A stretch of DNA of 33,981 bases from Candidatus Rifleibacteriota bacterium (GTDB taxonomy: Bacteria; Riflebacteria; Ozemobacteria; Ozemobacterales; Ozemobacteraceae). Shown here piece after piece: positions 23,655 to 31,277 of the stretch. The notes below the pieces were generated by a model. It ran no database searches and was not told the DNA's origin. It was given only the letters and a program-made list of their open reading frames with translations. Made by a program: the position numbers and the translations under genes. The stretch's first letter is position 1. The number at the start of each line of letters is the position of its first letter. The stretch is taken from NCBI GenBank assembly GCA_017526725.1, contig JAFXRA010000356.1, forward strand, positions 1-33,981, written 5' to 3'.

Positions 23655-24392
23655 TTATTTCTTGTTCCTTAAATTTGCTATACTTAGTATTGATTCTACA
23701 CATGTTGAATAAAACTGGCAAGCAATAGATAATGTTGATGCATTTGAATCTTTAGAATTATATTCATTAGCAGCTATTTGCATCGCCACATTCAAACATT
23801 TGAAATCATCTCCATTTTTTTCTGGATTATCGGCTTTATCTCCATAAACATCAAAATCAGTGGTAAAAACAGGTTCAAAATTCATGGAAATTACTTGTCT
23901 TGCACCATGGAAATCAGTTTTAAAATCTTCTTTACCTGTTTTACTATCAGCACCATATTCATTACAGCCTATAATTTCGCTACGATAAAGAGTTTTTTCG
24001 TTAGGATCAAACTCATATGTTATCTTTGCATATCTATGTTTATCATCCAATTCTTCGTTATCTGAATTAACATATCTTACAACTATAAAACTAATCTCAT
24101 TGGTTTTTTGTTCTTTTATTATATTCTTTTTTTGCTCAACAGGGTCATCATAAGCTTCTTTAGGAACTACCCTCTTTAGAGATCTGACATCGGTTCGTAT
24201 ACGTTCTATAATATTGTCCATAAGACGTTGTATGCTTATTAAATCATTACTTTTCTTAAACTGAGTGTTGCTTCGCCTCATCATAGCCATACCAACACCA
24301 AGAATAACACAAGATAGAGTTGCTACAATAACAACTTCTACAACTGTTACACCTTTTTTTGCTTCTCTTCTATTATTCATTTTTATTGCCAT
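23655..24392 (-). CDS. Minor pseudopilin, GspJ-like (cassette D)
   Basis: The 245-aa protein has leader MAIKMNNRREAKKG and mature start VTVVEVVIVATLSCVILGVG, with Gly at -1 and Glu at +5. The helix DLISIQRLMDNIIERIRTDV is the J-type second segment, followed by a large beta domain. ATG 24380 is an alternative start that would give a shorter leader; both overlap the I-like gene. It is a little longer than usual for GspJ, in line with the giant K of this cassette. Confidence 0.8.
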   Translation of the reverse strand: MAIKMNNRREAKKGVTVVEVVIVATLSCVILGVGMAMMRRSNTQFKKSNDLISIQRLMDNIIERIRTDVRSLKRVVPKEAYDDPVEQKKNIIKEQKTNEISFIVVRYVNSDNEELDDKHRYAKITYEFDPNEKTLYRSEIIGCNEYGADSKTGKEDFKTDFHGARQVISMNFEPVFTTDFDVYGDKADNPEKNGDDFKCLNVAMQIAANEYNSKDSNASTLSIACQFYSTCVESILSIANLRNKK

Positions 24393-24876
24393 ATTTAATT
24401 GAATAAATTATTAAAGATGCTCTTTTTTTAGGATCATCTATCCTTTTACTTTCTTCTTTTACAAGATAAGAAACTTTAACCATAGCTCTTATCGCTTTTT
24501 CGTCTTTATTCTCTTTTAATTCTATTTTATATTTAAAGTTTTTAAAGGAAGCTTGTATATTATTATTTGCTTTTTCGTTCTGAAGGCTTTCAGCTATCTC
24601 TTTCAAATCCATAAGGTTTTTTACATTATTTTCCTTATCTAAAACATATCCCTCTATTTTCTTGCCAACCAACTTCTGTATTTCATCATAATCACGGCTT
24701 AAGATGTTATCCATATAGCTGGCCGCCAACTGCCCTGCCATCATATGCTTCCCAACATGGTAAGCTCCTGTAGTCTGCTTACTGCTCATCCACACCAATG
24801 GAAGAATTGCCAATGCAAAGATACAAATTCCTACCATTAATTCAATCATTGAAAAAGCTTTTCTGCTCAGCTTCAT
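24373..24876 (-). CDS. Minor pseudopilin, GspI-like (cassette D)
   Basis: The 167-aa protein has leader MKLSRKA and mature start FSMIELMVGICIFALAILP: Ala at -1, Glu at +5 and Pro at +19, as in the other orphan cassettes. The next helix (HMMAGQLAASYMDNILSRD) fits the I type. AGGAG lies 10 nt before the ATG and could pair with CTCC next to it in a small hairpin. It overlaps the K-like stop by ATGA. Confidence 0.8.
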   Translation of the reverse strand: MKLSRKAFSMIELMVGICIFALAILPLVWMSSKQTTGAYHVGKHMMAGQLAASYMDNILSRDYDEIQKLVGKKIEGYVLDKENNVKNLMDLKEIAESLQNEKANNNIQASFKNFKYKIELKENKDEKAIRAMVKVSYLVKEESKRIDDPKKRASLIIYSIKYGNKNE

Positions 24877-27350
24877 TCTGGAGCCACTCCTGAAGTAAGC
24901 TGATAACTTCTCATATCCTCCATTATTTGAACAGCTAACGGAGGGGTATCTGTAGCCATTACGGGAGGATAAAGAAAAAACGGGGCTTGAAGTATATTAT
25001 CAAATTTATTTGCTTTTCTGATTTTTCCGAATTTCTGAATCTTATCAATCAGATTTAAACGGTTGCAAGCTATGGAACCATAAAAAATAATTCCATCTGT
25101 TACTTCATCAGACCACTGGATTTCTTCTTTTAAATTACTAAAATTACTTGGTTGGGAATTAGGATCACCGAAATTAACAAGCTGAACTCCTAAAACTATA
25201 TTGCCATTTATAGTAATAGGGTCTCCTTTCAGACTAACAAAAGTAATAATTTTATCTGGTGGTATAGCATATTTTTTTTCAGCATCAGAAGGACTTTCTT
25301 TGTTCCATTTTTTGAACATATCACCAGCACTGTTGTCTTCTAGTTTGAAATTATTAGCTTTTAGTTTATTATCACCCCTATAAATATTTCTAATATTTAT
25401 AGGCCCATCAACAAGAATTATTCCACCACTGCAGTTTTTATCATCTAGAATAAGATCTTTATCTAAAGTAAGACCTTTATCTTCTCCTTCTTTACCTCCC
25501 CCAACATAAACAACGCCATTAACAAGAAATTTTTCAGGGTAACCAACAGCGTCTAAAAATTCTTCACCGTTTTTAAAAGCTCTTCCTATACGTTTTTCAA
25601 TTGGGGAAATATTTTCTTTGTCTGTGCCTTCAGGACTAACCCCAAACCATTCTTCACCAAATTTGTTAAACCTCATTTGTACTCCATCAATTTCGAATCC
25701 ATCTTTTGGTTTAAAATTACTTTCATTAAAAAGCTCATGATTTGATTCAGAAAGTGTCTGAACATCTAATTTCATATTCATAGGCATAAAAAAATTAGAA
25801 GCCCAATCCTTGTCTTTATAGTTTTCCCAAGCCTCCCCAGAAACAATCTTAGACATGAAAAACTTATAATCTACATCTTTACTGTAAAGTTCTTCATCTG
25901 TTTTAGGTTCGAATTTTCTTGTTATAGGATCACCAGTAATAGGATCATAAGTAAGTATTTGTTCTGGAATTTCATCAATTTTCCTGTTCAGATCATAATA
26001 TAAAGGAAGTCCAGCACAACCATTCGGCCACCAAAAAGTTAAAACTATAAATCTAGCGAAAACATTTCCGTATATTTCTCTAGGAACCAACATAGAGCCG
26101 CTATTTTGATTATAAACATTTATACCAAATAGTTTTAATGAAGTAGCATATTGCAAAGAATCCTCTAATTTATTGACTCCCACTTCAATCCTTTTTAAAT
26201 GCTCCACATTATTATCTGGTGGAATAAGAAAATCCTTTAACCTCCATGTTCCAGCATCACTAAGAACCTCTTTTGCCTGATCACAAAAACCCATAACACT
26301 CATATTGGCATTAGCAAAGTTTTCTAACGGAACTGGCCAGCAATTCAACATAAGGTATTTATCACCAGGTGGAATAGGTAAAAATGTTCTTGGTTCAAGA
26401 ACACTGTCTGTAGCAACACCAATATCTCTCGCTGAAATAAGAAAAGTTTCACTAATATTCTTGTCTACATCACCACCGGTTAAGTTTAAATAAACAGGCT
26501 GGTCATAAACATCTGAACTGCCGAAAGAACCTTGAAAAGGTGCACCTAAATAAACTTTACCACTGACATCAGTATTAAAATATTTTTCATTTACATCTAG
26601 AGGCTGCATCAATACCATCTGGCTTACGTCAGCATTACTACTTTTATATTTTCTGAAGTCCTGTTCTCCACTAGGTGCATATTCATTATCTTTAATTTTA
26701 ACAAGATTCAATTTATCGAAATTGCTGCTTGATCCAAAATTCTGTTCACAGTTCATTCTATCAACATACAGCATGAAATCCTTTATAATCGGAGTCATAC
26801 GATAAACAACAGTAAAAGGATACTGAACTGTCAAAATATAGTTTCTTTTATTAAATTCACAAGAACAGGAAACTTCTATATAACCTTTTTTTTCTAAATC
26901 TTTTTTATCATCTGGGGCTTTAACTCCTTCAGGATATCCGATAGCATCTGTTGTATTTTTGCCAGTAAGTCTTATACTATAGCTGGCATTTGTAATTTTA
27001 TTGTTGCTTCCATAAGCTTGATTCTGAATGAATTCTATTTCACTTGAAGTTTTATAATTAAAATAAGGTTTTAAATCCTTTCCTGTTTCGGGATTATCTA
27101 ATGCCTTACATATTTCTTCATTCAAAGCTGATTGGGGATCATTGACCTGTTCTCTGACCTGCTGCATAATATGACTAATGTATGATTCAAGAAAATATCG
27201 ACTTATCTGAGTGTAGTCGCCTAAAGTAAGCAGTTGAGTATGACCTGTCATTCTTTTAGACAAAGCTATGGTCATCAGTATCATAACACTGATAAGCCCA
27301 ATAAGAACAACAGTAATATTACCCTTTTTGTTATAAAATTTATACAGCAT
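24873..27350 (-). CDS. Giant GspK/PilX-like minor pilin (825 aa, cassette D)
   Basis: The N terminus is MLYKFYNKKG, then NITVVLIGLISVMILMTIAL, a prepilin signal without Glu at +5, followed by a helix (QISRYFLESYISHIMQQVRE) as in K/PilX proteins. The very large beta-rich remainder includes Gly-rich short strands (VVYVGGGKEGEDKG; GGIILVDGPINIRNIYRG; ITINGNIVLGVQLVNF), suggestive of a stacked-beta region. It shares architecture and scattered motifs with the 889-aa protein of cassette A. It is about 500 residues longer than normal GspK. The ATG lies 6 nt after a TATAAT box, without a ribosome site, so its message may be leaderless. Likely role: the exposed tip of a pilus or pseudopilus. Confidence 0.78.
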   Translation of the reverse strand: MLYKFYNKKGNITVVLIGLISVMILMTIALSKRMTGHTQLLTLGDYTQISRYFLESYISHIMQQVREQVNDPQSALNEEICKALDNPETGKDLKPYFNYKTSSEIEFIQNQAYGSNNKITNASYSIRLTGKNTTDAIGYPEGVKAPDDKKDLEKKGYIEVSCSCEFNKRNYILTVQYPFTVVYRMTPIIKDFMLYVDRMNCEQNFGSSSNFDKLNLVKIKDNEYAPSGEQDFRKYKSSNADVSQMVLMQPLDVNEKYFNTDVSGKVYLGAPFQGSFGSSDVYDQPVYLNLTGGDVDKNISETFLISARDIGVATDSVLEPRTFLPIPPGDKYLMLNCWPVPLENFANANMSVMGFCDQAKEVLSDAGTWRLKDFLIPPDNNVEHLKRIEVGVNKLEDSLQYATSLKLFGINVYNQNSGSMLVPREIYGNVFARFIVLTFWWPNGCAGLPLYYDLNRKIDEIPEQILTYDPITGDPITRKFEPKTDEELYSKDVDYKFFMSKIVSGEAWENYKDKDWASNFFMPMNMKLDVQTLSESNHELFNESNFKPKDGFEIDGVQMRFNKFGEEWFGVSPEGTDKENISPIEKRIGRAFKNGEEFLDAVGYPEKFLVNGVVYVGGGKEGEDKGLTLDKDLILDDKNCSGGIILVDGPINIRNIYRGDNKLKANNFKLEDNSAGDMFKKWNKESPSDAEKKYAIPPDKIITFVSLKGDPITINGNIVLGVQLVNFGDPNSQPSNFSNLKEEIQWSDEVTDGIIFYGSIACNRLNLIDKIQKFGKIRKANKFDNILQAPFFLYPPVMATDTPPLAVQIMEDMRSYQLTSGVAPE

Positions 27351-27356
27351 ATTATT

Positions 27357-27385
27357 ATTATACCACAGTGAATGTACCGCTTAAA
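27357..27385 (-). promoter_or_regulatory. Promoter of pilin cassette D, possibly leaderless
   Basis: On the minus strand an extended -10, TGG then TATAAT (27362-27357), lies only 6 nt before ATG 27350. A weak -35 TTTAAG is 17 nt further upstream (27385-27380). The start of transcription should fall at the ATG. The rest of the 149-nt gap to the 27500 gene is AT-rich with no other feature seen. Confidence 0.6.
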
Positions 27386-27499
27386 AGACTTTTTTACGGT
27401 TTATTATTTATTTGGTTTACATAACATTAATAATTTTTAATATCTTTTTAGGACAAAAATATCACATAAAAAATGACAAAATTACCCCTTTTTCTATGC

Positions 27500-29290
27500 T
27501 TACTCTTTTAAACAAAAACCATCATCTATTGAGGTGCCTCTTAAAGCCAACCCTTTTTCTGGCTCTGGTGTAGAAGGCAGTTCAGAATCCCAGCACTGGT
27601 CACTTAAAACGGGAACCAGCAGAGTTATTCCCGAATCTGTAACAAAAGTATTCATAGGCACTTTTTTCAGTTTCATCATTCCATCTGCTCTGAACATATC
27701 AACAGAGTATCCAAGACCAAAAGCCCAAATAAATATTATTATCGGGAATATAAGCATATTTCTTTTTATTTCTATATTCACACCTAATGCAGGATAGGCT
27801 TTTTTCACCAACAACAAAGAAGAGATAAACAGCACGATAAAGATACCGTTAGCAAATCTTACTTCTGGAGCTACAAAAAACCAGAAACAAACAGAGGCGA
27901 AAGCAACCAGAAACAGATAAAACATATAGTTAGTCTGGCTAAAAAGCACTTTTTTACGAATTAAGGCACGCAGCCAGATAAGAAACAAAAGAGTCGAGAT
28001 AATAAAGAGCGTTATAGAACCCATTCCCCAGTTAAACATAATCATTGGGAATAAAATAAGCATTAACCAGGTAACCGTATCAGTTTTATAATCACCGCTC
28101 AAGTATTCTTTTTCGTCAAAGAAATTCCATTTTACCCAGGCATCAAGCCAAGCCCATTTTTCCATAAAAATAGGATGCTTAGGATTAACTATTTGTCCAT
28201 TGGTTCTAGAACCGCAATACACGCAGTTTTCCATATAATTTGCAAGTCTTTTGGGAACAGACCAGTCGAACTTAATACCGCCTATATCGGAAGGGAAAGC
28301 CGGATAACCAGACTGTATATAACCTCTTAACACCCACAAAGCCACAAATATACCAATAAAAGCAAAAGTTCTACCGAATACCTTTTTACCAACAGTGTCA
28401 AAAGGGTGTTTTCTGCAATAAATCAGGGTAATAAAACCTAAGCCCAAAGCAAAAACAATATTGCTAAGCTTTACAGTAACAAGAATAGCAGATAAGATTG
28501 CTGCCAGAGAAATTACATGAGCCTTATCTTTCCCATCAGGCCTGAAATAAACAGCTTCGATAAAGAACCAGAAAGCAGTTATCTGTAATAAAGTCGAAGC
28601 TATATCTGGAGTCGGATTCGCTATCCAATAATAGGGCATAGGAATATAGAAGAAAAGGCACAAAAGCAGCAAATCTACAATTGTTCCGCTCAACACCATA
28701 GATGCAGCAAATACCGCATATAGAAAACTGTTGGCAGCATGAAATGCATAGTCGTTAAAGAAAGGATGAAAATTAAGAGAAGCCGCATATAAAAAGAAAA
28801 GCTGATTTAAACCCAGTCTTACATGAACGTTGCCTATACCTTTGATTATATGATGTTCATTTGCCCATCTGATAGAATTCAGGTGATATAAGCCGGTATC
28901 ATAATTGACAGGCAGTTGAATCGCAATAATAGCAGAAGTAAAGAAGATAAAAAAAACAGCAATAAGCTTAAAGGTGCCGATTGATTTCAAAAAAGGCAAA
29001 AGCCTTTTTCCATATTTGATAAAGAAAAATATTATGCCTGAAACATAGAACAAACAGCTTGCAAATGCATTTATAGGCAAAAACAAGTGATAAAAAGCAA
29101 AAAAGAAAAGCCCAAAGACCCAGCCCAACCATAATTTTGCGGCATGTTTTTTGTTGCCCTCAATGTTAATACCAGTCAGTTTTGCCAAAAAACCGCCCCA
29201 TGAATAGAAAGCTGCTGCCATAAAACCCCAGATTACCATAATGAGTAGCGAGCAGCCTATAAAACTAGACCAATTTACGGCATAATACAT
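27500..29290 (-). CDS. Polytopic GT-C-like membrane protein (LIC_10190-type)
   Basis: I start at ATG 29290 (596 aa), with AAGG 7 nt upstream, rather than TTG 29296. There are about 13 hydrophobic segments. After an early helix comes LPVNYDTGLYHLNSIRWANE, then IGNVHVRLGLNQLFF: an acidic and His-bearing first loop, as in GT-C glycosyltransferases that use lipid-linked sugars. The pattern resembles the family known as LIC_10190 membrane proteins, as far as I can recall. Substrate is unknown. Proximity to an STT3-like enzyme suggests a part in envelope glycan or protein glycosylation, which is inference. Confidence 0.68.
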   Translation of the reverse strand: MYYAVNWSSFIGCSLLIMVIWGFMAAAFYSWGGFLAKLTGINIEGNKKHAAKLWLGWVFGLFFFAFYHLFLPINAFASCLFYVSGIIFFFIKYGKRLLPFLKSIGTFKLIAVFFIFFTSAIIAIQLPVNYDTGLYHLNSIRWANEHHIIKGIGNVHVRLGLNQLFFLYAASLNFHPFFNDYAFHAANSFLYAVFAASMVLSGTIVDLLLLCLFFYIPMPYYWIANPTPDIASTLLQITAFWFFIEAVYFRPDGKDKAHVISLAAILSAILVTVKLSNIVFALGLGFITLIYCRKHPFDTVGKKVFGRTFAFIGIFVALWVLRGYIQSGYPAFPSDIGGIKFDWSVPKRLANYMENCVYCGSRTNGQIVNPKHPIFMEKWAWLDAWVKWNFFDEKEYLSGDYKTDTVTWLMLILFPMIMFNWGMGSITLFIISTLLFLIWLRALIRKKVLFSQTNYMFYLFLVAFASVCFWFFVAPEVRFANGIFIVLFISSLLLVKKAYPALGVNIEIKRNMLIFPIIIFIWAFGLGYSVDMFRADGMMKLKKVPMNTFVTDSGITLLVPVLSDQCWDSELPSTPEPEKGLALRGTSIDDGFCLKE

Positions 29291-29304
29291 AAACAAACCT
29301 TAAG

Positions 29305-29351
29305 AAAAATAGAATTACATCTACAAAACTATAGGCAAATATTCTATTTTT
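29305..29351. repeat. Inverted repeat between murJ and the GT-C-like gene
   Basis: Arms AAAAATAGAAT (29305-29315) and ATTCTATTTTT (29341-29351) are perfect 11-bp complements with a 25-nt loop. In the minus direction the 3' arm ends in a T run, so it may be a weak terminator for murJ. It also overlaps the promoter at 29328-29356. Confidence 0.4.
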
Positions 29352-29356
29352 AGCAA
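29328..29356 (-). promoter_or_regulatory. Promoter of the GT-C-like gene
   Basis: TTGCTA (29356-29351) and TATAGT (29333-29328) are 17 nt apart on the minus strand, with a predicted start near 29321 and a ~30-nt leader containing AAGG before ATG 29290. Confidence 0.5.
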
Positions 29357-29360
29357 CTAC

Positions 29361-31088
29361 CTATTTTTTTCTTCTGCGAAGTTTATTTAAAACCAATTCA
29401 GCAGCTTTGTCAGCTTCTTCTACATGAAGCAGTCTGGAAATAACGTATAATGCAATTAAACCTGCAATACCACCGGCACACATAGCAACAGAAGAGTTTA
29501 TAAAGGTTCCGGCAGCATACTTTGGCAGTGCTGAAGCGATATAACTAACAGAATAAACATATGAATAATAGGTTGCAACTCCGGAAAGAGCAGTTGATAT
29601 CAGAATCTTAATAAGACCTGAAATTAGAGAGTATTTTCCAAAGCCCCCCACTCTATTCTGTAAAACGAAAAATAGAAAACCCGCATTAACAATAGCAGCC
29701 ATACTGCTGCTAAAAGGTAGGCTTATATAACCAAAAGGCTTAATCAAAGAAAGACTTAACACAATAGAAACAATAATAGAAATTATACTGGCCTTTACAG
29801 GAACTTTCGTATCGTCTAAGGCATAAAATGCCGGGCCTAAAATCTTTATCAGCGCATAGAATACCAGACCGATAGAATAAGCTCTCAATACTGCCGTTGT
29901 AGCCAAAGTATCCTCTATTCCAAATCTGCCGTGCTGATAAATAATTCTTATAACAGGCTCTGCCAAGGCAACACAAGCGAAACAAGCCCAAAGATTAATA
30001 AAAGAAGATAATCTTATAGAACTGGCCAGAGTCCCAGCCATAGCATCCTTATCTCCGCTTGCTGCCTGTCTGGAAATTACAGGCAAGGTTGCCTGAGCAA
30101 CCGCAACCCCAAAAATACCTATAGGCAGCTGCATTATTCTAAATGCATAGCTTATCCAGCTAACAGCCCCATCCCCTTGAGAAGTAGCCAAAATAGTGTT
30201 CACGGCCACATTGATTTGAGTTGCAGCTAATCCCACTGTTCCTGGAATCATCAATTTGCCAATCTTTTTAATGCCCGGGTCTTTAAAATCTAAGCACCAG
30301 AAGAATTTCCAACCCTTTCTAATAAGAGAAGGAAGCTGAACAGCAAACTGCATAATTCCGCCAAGCATAGCACCTATTGCCATACCTGTAATTGAAGGCA
30401 AGTTAAACTTTACTGCTAAAGGGCAAATAAGCCAACCCGACAAAATCATTGAAAGATTTAGAAAAACAGGTGCCACAGACGGAATAAAAAACTCGCCCAG
30501 TGAGTTTAACATTCCCATGGAAATAGCCGCCCAGGAAATAACAAGTAAGAACGGGAACATAATTCTGGTCATTGTAACCGTAACATTGAATTTTTCCGGA
30601 TCATTAATAAATTGAGGGGCAAGTATCTGTACAATATATGGACTCAGAATCATACCTAATGCAGTTAATGTTCCAACAATGATTAGAATTGCACAAAAAG
30701 TAAGGTTTGTAAGTCTGAATGCCTTTTCCTCGCCTTCCTTCTGCAAAATAGAGTTAAAGGTAGGAACAAAAGCGGCACTCATTGCTCCTTCAGCAAAAAG
30801 ATCTCTTAACAAATTGGGTATCTTAAATGCAACATTAAAAGCATCTGTCCATTTTCCTGCGCCGAAAAGATATGCAAAAGTCTGCTCTCTGACTAATCCA
30901 GCGATTCTGCTTAAGAAAGTTGCAATTCCCATTATCGCAGCGGATCTGGCAACAGAAGTTTTTTTAGGTTGAACAGATTCAGTTTTTTCTGAAGATTCTA
31001 TAGTTTCACGTGAATCATTTAATTGCCTGCTTACTGATTCATCAATTGTTTCACAGGAATCATCAGACTGTTGTTTATTTTCTTCCAT
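29361..31088 (-). CDS. murJ: Lipid II flippase MurJ
   Basis: The 575-aa protein shows the MurJ signature at the start of its membrane part: TFLSRIAGLVREQTFAYLFG, then TDAFNVAFKIPNLLRDLFAE and GAMSAAFVPTF, with the conserved Arg and Asp residues of the central cavity. About 14 membrane helices follow. It flips lipid II across the inner membrane for cell-wall synthesis. Before the membrane part is a ~45-residue acidic, Ser/Thr-rich extension (ESVSRQLNDSRETIESSEK) that typical MurJ lacks. It sits between an oligosaccharyltransferase and a GT-C-like gene, so a role in flipping another lipid-linked sugar cannot be excluded. The ATG has only a weak AGAAG upstream. Confidence 0.93.
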   Translation of the reverse strand: MEENKQQSDDSCETIDESVSRQLNDSRETIESSEKTESVQPKKTSVARSAAIMGIATFLSRIAGLVREQTFAYLFGAGKWTDAFNVAFKIPNLLRDLFAEGAMSAAFVPTFNSILQKEGEEKAFRLTNLTFCAILIIVGTLTALGMILSPYIVQILAPQFINDPEKFNVTVTMTRIMFPFLLVISWAAISMGMLNSLGEFFIPSVAPVFLNLSMILSGWLICPLAVKFNLPSITGMAIGAMLGGIMQFAVQLPSLIRKGWKFFWCLDFKDPGIKKIGKLMIPGTVGLAATQINVAVNTILATSQGDGAVSWISYAFRIMQLPIGIFGVAVAQATLPVISRQAASGDKDAMAGTLASSIRLSSFINLWACFACVALAEPVIRIIYQHGRFGIEDTLATTAVLRAYSIGLVFYALIKILGPAFYALDDTKVPVKASIISIIVSIVLSLSLIKPFGYISLPFSSSMAAIVNAGFLFFVLQNRVGGFGKYSLISGLIKILISTALSGVATYYSYVYSVSYIASALPKYAAGTFINSSVAMCAGGIAGLIALYVISRLLHVEEADKAAELVLNKLRRRKK

Positions 31089-31277
31089 AATCTTCTAATA
31101 TATTTATTTTTTGCTGTTTAACAGCTAAGTCAATAAGGTTAATGCTTTATATACATCGACTAAGATTTATCTTTTTTTATCAATAACAAAAGAAAAACAA
31201 AAAGTCTTAATTCACATACAGAATATTAATATTATGTAAACCAGGAGTTTTAATTAAATTAGTTTGTTTTTTCAATA

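Noticed and set aside
29740..29991. Small frame inside murJ
   Set aside because: Alternate-frame shadow; the murJ frame is continuous and conserved through it.
31222..31233. AATATTAATATT palindrome as an operator
   Set aside because: Short and made only of A and T in a very AT-rich gap; expected by chance.
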